Assembly: GCA_027919835.1 (NCBI GenBank)
Contig: JANVFP010000002.1
Coordinates: 1,488,001 to 1,552,000 of the forward strand
Direction of reading: 5' to 3'
Origin: Lentinula raphanica
Taxonomy: Eukaryota > Basidiomycota > Agaricomycetes > Agaricales > Omphalotaceae
Length of the DNA: 64,000 nt
The notes below the pieces were generated by a model. It was not told where the DNA came from. It saw only the letters and a list, made by a program, of their open reading frames with translations, and made no database searches. The translations under genes and the position numbers were made by a program. Shown here piece after piece: positions 22,881 to 31,573 of this stretch. Every line of letters starts with the position of its first letter. Position 1 is the stretch's first letter.

Positions 22881-23937
22881 TGTATGGCGGTAAACGACGA
22901 GAGGGGGTTCGATTCGTAGCAGTCCGATTGATCGGACTCAAGCCGGATCATGATCCGATGCCATAAGCATGGACCGTCGCGGCCGGACTAATTACTTTAC
23001 AAGTACTTTAAGTACACCGTACATTACGAACTATGTAAGTGACAGCGTGACAACACTACACTGCAAAACTTTCATCGAGGAAAAAAATGTCCGACCAGTG
23101 TTCAACTCACCATGGACTCACCAAGAGCATGTGGAATTGATGTGACCTATTAGATACATAAGTCATGCTAGAGAGCTCAGAGACTCGGCAATGTTGTACA
23201 CAGCTGAACAGTGTACTACAAGTCAGTCGGTTGTATCGGTCAAAAGCCTGAGGGTTGCTGATAGGAATGGCGGACAGGAAAAGCAACTTGCAAGGGATTT
23301 GTAGTGTGTCGAGGTATAGTTCGAGTCCTTTATAAATCGTGCAATGCCAAGCCATGGTTCGATTACATCAGTGGGCAGTGGGCACCGGGCAACACCCGCC
23401 CATTCGAAAGAGCGGAAGTTTCAAAATGACACATTCATGCAAAGGGATTCGCAATCGATAACAGTTCCCCAGATGTCAAATTCATTCCATAAGTATCTGC
23501 TCACTCACAAAACTCAAAGACGGCTTCTTTTGATCAAGGAGAAACTTTTACAGTCTCGAACGCCGCCGCCGAACGGGTTCTAATATCTAATTGCTTCGTC
23601 AATTGCGCGGGACGTTGTGGAAAATATACCCATCGAGTTCATATGATTGTTCTAAGGGAAATCAAATCTGATTTTTCATCTACAGTATCCTTGTCTTAGT
23701 ATGGTACCGTATGGTGAAGTGACTTGAAACAAGTAGAGATTTACTATACCAGTACTTACCAGGATCCACCCCACAAGGGCATGAGTTTATAACGACCGTA
23801 TCGAAATGAAACCACAAAATTAATGATTGTCGAGAGGACAAATACATATGACAGCAAACTTCGACACGGCTCGGGCTCCTCGTCAGGTTTCCGCTTGACG
23901 CATTCCCCCTGCGCCGAAGAAATCCTCCATCCTCACC

Positions 23938-24600
23938 TCACTTGCTCAAGGTGAAGGGCTTAGGTGGCGGTCCGGACTCGAAAGCTCTGCCTCGTCGTCA
24001 TTCTGTAGGTAAGAAGAAAATTAAAAGAAATTTGAACTCAAAACCATGCAATGTCCAAACCCTTTCCCACCACCGGTGTCCATCAACTGTCTCCTGGGTA
24101 TACCAGGGTTGGAAGACATAGAGGCGTTCACATACCGAACGTAACGATGATGATACGAACAAATGTTCGTAGCACCCATTTGACATGCTAGGGATCCTCG
24201 AAATCCCCTGGAGTCCACACTTCCGGGTGGCTCGTATAGATCTGGGTATCGGTTGAGGAGAGGTCAGCAATGGGGCCCGTGGTCGTTGTTAGTGCACGAT
24301 TCCGAGTATTTGTCAAGTCAACGCATTGACTTGATGTTCCTATAGGTGATAGAGCCGGTGGGAGACGAAGAAGAAAGGCGTTGCCGCCGAGAAGATGTGG
24401 ACCCTGCACCAAGGACAAGGGTGGTGAGCCGCCAAAGACGCGTCTCCTTCTGGGAATACGAGTCAGTGAGAGTCGTACAAACAGATTACACACTAGGTAT
24501 CATGAGTGGCAGGCCTTGTTGCCGAGGCCTCCACTCCTGTAAGACTGTGCCCAAAATCAATATTAGACTTCCACGTCCCTCTAGTCGTTGCGGTGGTCAT
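23938..24600 (-). CDS. Possible small spliced gene, function unknown
   Basis: The minus-strand ATG at 24600 opens MTTATTRGTWKSNIDFGHSL. Further down, an exon reading ACQMGATNICSYHHRYV joins RRQLMDTGGGKG across a well-formed intron (GTATGT...CAG), and a final piece RGRAFESGPPPKPFTLSK ends at the stop 23938-23940. These pieces have ordinary protein composition and plausible splice sites, but I could not join all exons in one frame and recognise no family. It may be a small housekeeping gene or a remnant. Confidence 0.25.
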
Positions 24601-25446
24601 GATGCGATGAAGCAAAGGAATGAACTGGAAGGGGAACAGTGAGGTGGTGGTAGCGAGAATAGAATGAAAAATGATGGCTTAGGGGCCGGCGATGAATATC
24701 GATGAATGTTGAACGTTCATTGTTAATGCTGTTTAGCGCCGGTTCAGCTTTCATGTAGTTTGTAGATGGTTTCATCGTTCTTGGGCTCGTTATGGCTCAG
24801 AGGAATACAGAAAAAGCAGGAAAAATGGTAGAGGGCTGGGGGGCGTTATGCTTCATAACAGTTTGGAACAATAAACGTTTGCGCCGTGGCCTACGCCCGT
24901 GCCCGAGCGAACAGCAGCCTGGCTATAACGTTATCGAATAATGGAGGTGAGCGGGTAGAAGTCGAGCGGAATTGAGAGGAGGAGCGAAGAAGGAAGGACA
25001 GAACTCCGGGGAAATTATGGGACATGTTGTGAATGTCGGGTATGTGTTTGTGTTTATGAGACGGACTTGATAGTTGATCTGGAAATTTTGAGAACTGCAG
25101 TGGCTAGATCAGGTTATAAGTGATGATGAGTTACACTTGAGCAGATATACACACACCTAGAGATGGTACCAGTGTGCCTATTGTGGTTTTTCTATCTTTA
25201 CACACAACCAACTGTATCATTGTAGTCTGCATCTCTCTGTAATGAGCACTGGGTCCTATTATTTGGATGCTGCCATTCCTAGTTATTCCAATAATGTCCC
25301 GGAGGGGAAAAGTGATGGTCAATAGCTGGTGAGCGAACAGGAGCAAACTCGAGAAAATCGTGCAATGCAGAATAGCAACAGAATAGCGTTACTAGTCACG
25401 ACCGGAGGAATGGCTTAGGTAACGCCGTAAGCCGGAACCGGCTATC

Positions 25447-25461
25447 AGCCGCGAAGCGGCT
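25447..25461. repeat. Hairpin with GCGAAGC loop
   Basis: agccg-cgaag-cggct: perfect 5 bp stem closing on GCGAAGC, immediately followed by ttag. Confidence 0.6.
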
Positions 25462-26215
25462 TTAGAAAATTACGTAAGTCCGATCAAACGGAGTGCTACG
25501 AATCGAATAAACCCTCGTAAAGGACGAAGTCCAAAGAAGCATGTGACTTAACTCCGACCCTCCAAAAATGCCGGATTTGGTTCCAGTCTCTCTGCCGAGA
25601 AAGTGATTCCGCTCATCACGTCTCTGCCAGAGTGACTGGTTCGAGTCTATCAATATACACAACATATATCTCAAAATACAGAAGATGTACATATGTATAC
25701 TGTATATATTTGAGTTGAGATAGCATAGATGACTGCTCTGCATGATATGAAGGAAAATTTGGAATTGAACAAGTAATTCAACAAATGTTACACAATGAGA
25801 ACAAGCAGTGAGCGCCGCTGCCAAGATTAGAGGACATTATGGACAGCGTGAGACTGGAAGTAATCTCATAGTTTGGATGATAGCACATAGGTAGAGCCAG
25901 CAGGAGCCAGCTAGAAAGTGACATCAATACTGAAGACTTCGGCGATATCAGAATATCATGAACGCACCTGCTTTTCATTCCTCACTTGATTCCTCACTTG
26001 AATCTCTATTCCAATTGGTTCTCAGCAGGCTCTATGGAGCAGAAATAGATGAAATCCACGAGAGAATGGTCATTGGGTGTCTTTCTTGTTGAAGTTGCAG
26101 TCGACAGTAGGATATTCTGCTGGATTCTGCTTGAGCCAAAAGATGGTGGTGGTTGCGAAGATGGAAAAATGAAGGTGAAATAATGATGTAAGTGGTGACG
26201 TAGAGGTCTGATGAG

Positions 26216-26265
26216 TTTTTTTTTTTTTTTTTGATTTTCCGCAAACTTATGAAAAGCGCTGTAAT
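26216..26265 (-). repeat. A-tailed dispersed repeat end, copy 2 (inverted)
   Basis: A T run at 26216-26232 followed by the reverse complement of the 21923-21970 block (ttttccgcaaacttatgaaa, then agcgctgtaa). Further inward, gttattaac-type blocks and an 'aatcac' plus 'caggcc' motif also recur, suggesting related elements in opposite orientation. Confidence 0.5.
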
Positions 26266-26625
26266 AACGTTATATAACAGTTATTAACATGTTATTTACC
26301 CTTGTTGTTAATAACATGAGGGTCAATCACCCAGCACTACTCAGGCCAGTATCAGGCGATCGATCATCACAGAACAGGTCCCGGTCAGAACTAAAGCGAT
26401 ACACAAGTGACAACGGCTCAGACAACGCTTGATTGAGATCTCCTTTTATTTATCCGGAAATCCCTCGCTCAGCTATCTTCAGCTATGTACATACATAGCT
26501 ATGATAGTTCTGTCAATTTTCCTTAAGGGAAGTGTTCATGATGTAGCGTAGTCTAAAGTCTTGTTTTCTTGTTTTCAGGAGTGAGGCTGGGTGAGGCTAA
26601 GTAGGTGAGACCAGGTGAGACCATA

Positions 26626-26648
26626 GAAGCAGCGCTGAGCGCTGCTTC
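26626..26648. repeat. 11 bp perfect hairpin ending in GCTTCGC
   Basis: gaagcagcgct-g-agcgctgcttc, followed by gc, so GCGAAGC is again present on the minus strand. Confidence 0.6.
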
Positions 26649-26784
26649 GCGGGATATCTAATAATATCTCTTGAGATCCTCAAATAGCAAAACTGAGCGT
26701 GAATTTTTTCAGATTTTACACTGCTACGCGAGAATTAAAGCGGTTGAACCTAGTTGAACACTCCGACGCCCGCCGAAACCTTCA

Positions 26785-26790
26785 TATAAA
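26785..26790 (+). promoter_or_regulatory. TATA box of the secreted-protein gene
   Basis: TATAAA, followed about 30 bp later by CAAC/CTTCAAC-rich sequence typical of strongly expressed basidiomycete transcription starts. The 5' UTR to the ATG at 27471 would be about 650 bp and probably contains introns. Confidence 0.45.
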
Positions 26791-27470
26791 AGGGTCACGC
26801 GAGCGAGGCGAAAGGTCCAACTTGTAGCCCTCAACTTCAACTTCAACTACTTCTTTGACATTCGGTGAGCTCTTCTATGTACTCGTTTTCCTCTCAAATT
26901 TGGAAAACTCACCGCTAAGTTCTGCTAGACGTTGTCCTCTCCCAAAAATCTTAGATAGATTCGCTGGTCGACTATCTAAAATCTAGCTTCAGTGTGCGTC
27001 TCGATGATATAGATTGTAATGCACGATGGCTTTTACTGATTTGCGACCTTCACCAGTATTCGAATTATCCAAACTTCGAAGAGTACGTCATGCTGGACTG
27101 CTTGAATCGATCTAGTTCTCAATATTTGAATATTCAATGTCCACCCTCTTCTACCCTCTTGCAGTCTCAGCTACTTCCGTTTCGGTGAACCCTGTTCTTC
27201 CTCTCTGACATCGGCACAAAGGCTGATTTGTTCGTGGTTACCTTTTTGCTTACTAGACACCATCTCGCTGGTCGAATTTTGGTTTTTGAAGTGCGTATCA
27301 CCTCCGTTGATAGGCCACGATGGCATCCAACTTACAGTGACGCACGCATGTTACGTCTAGCTCTTTTCGTTATATTACATCCACTCTTGGTCAGTATGTA
27401 TGTATTAGTCGAGTCCTCGAGTTCTCACATGATTTTTGAATGTTTAGAATACATCATCAACCTCTTCAAC

Positions 27471-28171
27471 ATGACCTGGATGCAATTTTCGTCGTGCTCG
27501 CCTTTGCGTCTAGGTAACTTCTTGCGCCTAGCTTTGGTATTCGCACTACTCTTCGGTCCCACAACCCATGCAGCGCCTTATTCACGTGAAGGTTCCCTCT
27601 TGTTTGCTGTCCGATTCAATCCTCAGACGCAACAGTATATCGAGAAATCTTCCACCCCTTCTGCGATAGAAGAAGTTCGCGTTGTTATCGTCGACCACTC
27701 CAGACATCCCCAGCCCGAGATTGGAGTCTCCGTCACCAGCCGAAGAGTCTACAGTTATAGCGCCAGCTTTCAAAAACAGATTTCTGACGTTGGAGAGTTT
27801 CCAATGGACGGTGTCAGCTTCTCCGATTTTCAACTCCAACAAGAATACTTCATCTTACTCTCAAATACTGCGCTGGCTGGTCATCCGAAATTGCAGAAAT
27901 TGCCAAACGGACCCGCTGGGTTCATACAGAAGGTCCAATCCAAATTGACTTCACAGTCAAACGACATCTCTTTTGCTAATGCTGTCATCGAGGTTTTGGG
28001 CTCGAACCCAAGTCCTCAGTGGGGAAAATTGGTAACGAAGATGAATGAGGCGCGTAAAGCGTCCCCGCTCAACGCCTATGTAATGCCATTACCTCACTGG
28101 GCTGCCAGGTAAGATCTCTTCTGCTGGTCCTCAATATCACTAATGCTCATTCCTGGTAGTAGTCAGCAGTA
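27471..28171 (+). CDS. Secreted hypothetical protein
   Basis: The reading frame is open from 27228, but the ATG at 27471 starts a good signal peptide (LRLALVFALLFGPTTHAA, cleavage near THA-AP), so I place the start there. The mature part is about 185 residues (PYSREGSLLFAVRFNPQTQQ onward), without cysteine pairs or a known domain. The frame ends at a stop at 28110-28112, or, if the donor at 28109 (CAG-GTAAGA) is used with the acceptor at 28159, at TAG 28169-28171 with the tail HWAASSQQ. Small secreted proteins of unknown role are common in agaricomycetes, often near transposons. Confidence 0.6.
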
Positions 28172-29165
28172 GGAGATATCTCTCATGAACTGCCATGTGA
28201 TGCCGTACCCTCGCGCTGTAAGTCTTCTTCATACTTGTTCTTGTTAGCACTAATGCTCATTCCATGCAGGAGACCTCGTTGAGAGTACTGTCTGTGAAGT
28301 TTCTCAGTTCTTGAGTTTCTCATACTATGCACCACCTTGGGTTCAATCTTCGCACTCTTCCCATTTGATGTTCTCAATTATTTATACAGTTTGTAACCCG
28401 TTTTGTTGGGTACGACCAATCATTATCTGAAGCCGTTCCTTTGAGAAATGCACTAGAAAACAGCACTCGAGAGCTCGAGCATTAGCATCTTAAAAATGGC
28501 CCGGAGTACAGTACTACGAGCGAATTTCGAAACCTTGGAGTTAACAGTGATTTTGTATATTTCGTTCATGTCTCGCACTAGTCGGCCCAAACGCAGTCGA
28601 GGTGGTTGTATATGTCTGTCGAGTTCTATGTCATTGAACATGTTCGCATATCACTAGTAGGCATACAATCCTTATATGTTTTTGCGAAACCCATCATCCT
28701 GCGTTGCAATGTCAAGTATATGCTCAGTCGTTGCACTTGTGGCAGATAATTACTTTACTAACATCCTGTATGGCAGACCAAGTCCGCCCAACCTCTCATT
28801 GTCGTAAGTGAAGAGGGGATCGGACACATGATACTTGGGAGCAGGTAGCGGTAGTCATAAAGATATAATACGATCTACAGTGATAAATAAAGTGAAAATT
28901 CGTTATAAAGTCAGCAGTCCTTTGATATTTAACAAAGATGCTCCTGTACCTTGTGCCCTGTTGTGCCCTGATTACAACCAGAGGCACTCTCGAGTCTCTA
29001 CCAACCGGCATATGTCGTGAAGGTCTTGTTGCCGGCCTGACGACCAAGAAACAGTCGCACAGGGTGTCCTGGTTCAGCATGCTCGATTCTAGCCGGACGC
29101 TCGATGTACAGCAGCATGCGAATCTTCTTCTGCTCCGAGCGAACTCAACAATCAGACCCAGGACG
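28172..29165. other. 3' region of the secreted-protein gene and intergenic DNA
   Basis: A possible 3' UTR intron (GTAAGTCTTC...CAG, 28217-28270) is seen. The rest holds no supported gene. A minus-strand frame at 28796-29452 overlaps the next gene antiparallel to its codon bias and is not accepted. Confidence 0.4.
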
Positions 29166-30104
29166 TCAGCTTTTATGGGCAGCCGGTCCCAGAATCGAAT
29201 CCACGTTAGATATTGCCTGTGCGCGCGCATGAACGAAAAGTCTCCCTCTATCCAGGACGCTTTTTGTACGTGCTCTGAGAGAGCTGAGACTGATATGGGA
29301 TGTATCTGAGGCGGTATTCCCTGAGGACGAAGACTCTGATGGTGATTCAAGAACCCGGGCAACCGGTTCTTTAGGTGCAGGTCTTTGTTCAGGAATCGCA
29401 CTGGTCGAGTTCGATCTACGGCGTGCGTGGCGACGAAATGGAGGAGGAGCAAGAAAGTTATTATTTAGTGTAGAGGTCGAAGCGACAGGACTAGGACTCC
29501 GAGCCATCATCTTCGGTCTGGCGGAGACAACTGGCTTTGTCTGGCGGTTTCTTGCGGGAATGGGCATGATCACGTCTGAACCCATATTATGCCGACTGAA
29601 TTGAGGAGCTTCTCCGTTCACATTGGTGTTTTGCCAGATACCGGTGTGAACGGTGGGAGACGAATTCCGATGGAGGACGCGCGGAAAATTGGGAGGTGTA
29701 GGCGTGTGTATCGGTACTGGGAGAGATTTGACACTCTCCCGGGATGGTGGTCGTGAGGAAGACTTTAGTGGGGAAGGTGGTGGTGTCATAGGCATTGTAA
29801 AGGAAGGACTGTAAGGAGTGGGAGATAGTGTTGAGGAGCTTGGTGAAGATTTCGTGCGAGAGTTGAGTGTGGGCCTAGGACTATTCTCGGATAGAGGAGA
29901 GGTAGGGAGAGCGAGGACAGAGTCTATGTCTTGAGCACCAAACTTCATGATGGACGAGTTCATGGGCGTCGGTGAACTAGGGACTGTGGATTCGCCGTCA
30001 TCCGTTACTATCAAGATCTCTCTAGACCAAGATGCTGGGCCTCCAGATGGTGAAAAGTGACGACGACTGGGAATAGCCAGAGGAGGGATATCTCTTCGTT
30101 GCAT
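29166..30104 (-). CDS. Ser/Pro-rich disordered hypothetical protein
   Basis: 312 codons from the ATG at 30104, a single exon. It has an unbroken low-complexity composition: many SP/TP dipeptides (PSSPTPMNSS, TMPMTPPPSPLKSSSRPPS, RSPSPVASTS) suited to proline-directed kinases, and RRHARRRSNSTSA, a basophilic-kinase or nuclear-import type basic patch. The C-terminus, SLSSLRARTKSVLDRGRLFV onward, is the only part that looks folded. No domain is recognised; a signalling or nuclear regulatory protein is possible. Low-complexity frames can arise by chance in GC-balanced DNA, hence moderate confidence. Confidence 0.55.
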   Translation of the reverse strand: MQRRDIPPLAIPSRRHFSPSGGPASWSREILIVTDDGESTVPSSPTPMNSSIMKFGAQDIDSVLALPTSPLSENSPRPTLNSRTKSSPSSSTLSPTPYSPSFTMPMTPPPSPLKSSSRPPSRESVKSLPVPIHTPTPPNFPRVLHRNSSPTVHTGIWQNTNVNGEAPQFSRHNMGSDVIMPIPARNRQTKPVVSARPKMMARSPSPVASTSTLNNNFLAPPPFRRHARRRSNSTSAIPEQRPAPKEPVARVLESPSESSSSGNTASDTSHISLSSLRARTKSVLDRGRLFVHARAQAISNVDSILGPAAHKS

Positions 30105-31138
30105 GTTCCTGTAAAGAAGGGGCTTGTACTAGAGTAAGAAGCAAGCGAGTTGAGGGAAAATATGCGCTCACTGTCAAGAGGATGATGGCTGTTCGAGCTC
30201 AAGTCCTTTCAACTGACAACAACTGTCATTTATGAAAGCAAGTTTGAAGCCGTCGCCGGCGTTTGCAACGACAGAGAGGGAGAAATGTGCCTGGATCAGA
30301 TCAACAACGCACAAGGCCAATTTATCCAATTCATTCAGGTTCGTCACCGTTGCTGATATGATTATGAGTTCTTCCGCTTGGCAAATGGCAAATGCCGTAC
30401 CTTAGGAGCTCTTGGGAGTAGCATCGATGCATCGATTCTAGAGGAATTTACTCGTTGGCGAAAGACGCTTGTAATGAGAAAGGAGAACAAGGTATAGGAA
30501 GAACCCTGAAGAGCCCCGCAGCAGAGTTTAAGCGCCGAAGCTCCTCAAATTCGACTCTGCAAGCACTGAGCTGATCTTTGGCAACAATAAGTGATTTGCA
30601 CAAGCGACTGGCATTCAACCTCTTGCTGAAGCCTGGAACTCCAGTGAGCGTTAGATAGCTTCAGCCTTCATGATAGCTGCGTACAGTATATTATTAGAAT
30701 TGAAAGGCTTCCAGAGGCGGGCTAGCCAAAGCACGACTCGAATAGTCGGAGGAGGAGGAGCGGCCTTGGAGAAGATTATCGAGATCTGGCTCGACGTCGA
30801 GAAGACGTGCTGCTGGCGGTGCTTCTTATGCGTCTTCGAGTGTGAATTGACGGGCGGGTGCTGGTATGAACTTTGCAGAAATATTACTAGTAAACAATGG
30901 CTCTCCGACTTGATGGGAGAGTGAGGAGTTGAGAGAGATAATGGAGTATCGACTCCTTGTTACTGTTGTCAGTCTCGTACTCGAATTGACTTCAAAATCA
31001 TCTCAAGACTGTACATTGAAAGCAAAGGTAGTGCTGACTGTTACTTGAAAACCACAAATTACGAAGAAATCGTGAAATATCGACCTCATTGTCCTGGGCA
31101 TAGCCTACTTAGCCGTCTCGGGGTACTACACAAAGAGG
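30105..31138. other. Non-coding flank left of the retrotransposon cluster
   Basis: No supported gene. This is the last single-copy sequence in the window; everything to the right is retrotransposon-derived. Confidence 0.5.
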
Positions 31139-31468
31139 TGCCACGACCGAAACTTCATTCCTTCCTTCCTTCCGACACTTCCGAGCTCCGAGCTCTTATC
31201 CGAACACTTATCCTTCGCCGCTATGAACTATCGACGCAGAGTAGAACTCTGGCCACGGACGCCGTATATATTCCAAACTCGTTGTACCTGACTCGGACTA
31301 CTTAAACTTACCTAGAACGTTTTGTACGAGGACTTTTCCTCTCTGAACCTTCGAATTCACAACTCATTCGTGTCATTTGGTGGATTCTTAAGTCCTTACG
31401 AAGTTAAGTCCTTGCGAAAGATCTATATTCGTGTCGCGCTACCCTTAGTAAGCTAAGCTACCGCGACA
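31139..31468 (+). repeat. 5' LTR of A1
   Basis: 330 bp, TG...CA. A TATA-like gtatatatt lies at 31262-31270. The last 33 bp before the CA end form an imperfect palindrome (tcgcg...cgcga). Confidence 0.88.
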
Positions 31469-31573
31469 TATTTTTGACATTACCTTGTTGTGTTTTCTTG
31501 TGCTAGACGGAAACCCTCCAGTCTGATCAACTGAAGCTCGCCTCTAGCTATCGAATCAAACCGAATCATTACA

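Larger units (their letters stand above)
20749..23937. other. Gene-poor repeat-like region
   Basis: No ORF here has codon character or recognisable homology. Visible structures are listed separately: GCGAAGC hairpins, an A-tailed repeat at 21923-21970, and a widely spaced 12 bp inverted repeat at 22200/22880. Many gttaataac/gttattaac blocks occur between 21400 and 21580, as they do at 26270-26320. Confidence 0.5.
24601..26770. other. Non-coding region with dispersed hairpins
   Basis: No supported gene in 2.2 kb. It contains a GCGAAGC hairpin at 25447-25461 and the second copy of the A-tailed repeat at 26216-26265. A third GCGAAGC element lies at 26626-26650. Confidence 0.5.

Noticed and set aside
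22905..22920. tRNA-like B box (ggttcgattc); similar ggttcgagtc at 25630
   Set aside because: No matching A box, acceptor stem or cloverleaf could be folded around either site.
21900..26300. Complete Helitron
   Set aside because: Hairpins are present, but no 5' TC / 3' CTRR boundaries between A and T and no Rep-helicase coding sequence were found.
28796..29452. 218-codon minus-strand ORF
   Set aside because: It overlaps the Ser/Pro-rich gene in another frame and has no protein-like pattern or splice logic.
30670..30924. 84-codon plus-strand ORF with several cysteines
   Set aside because: Short, with no signal peptide and no recognisable motif; the Cys pattern is irregular.
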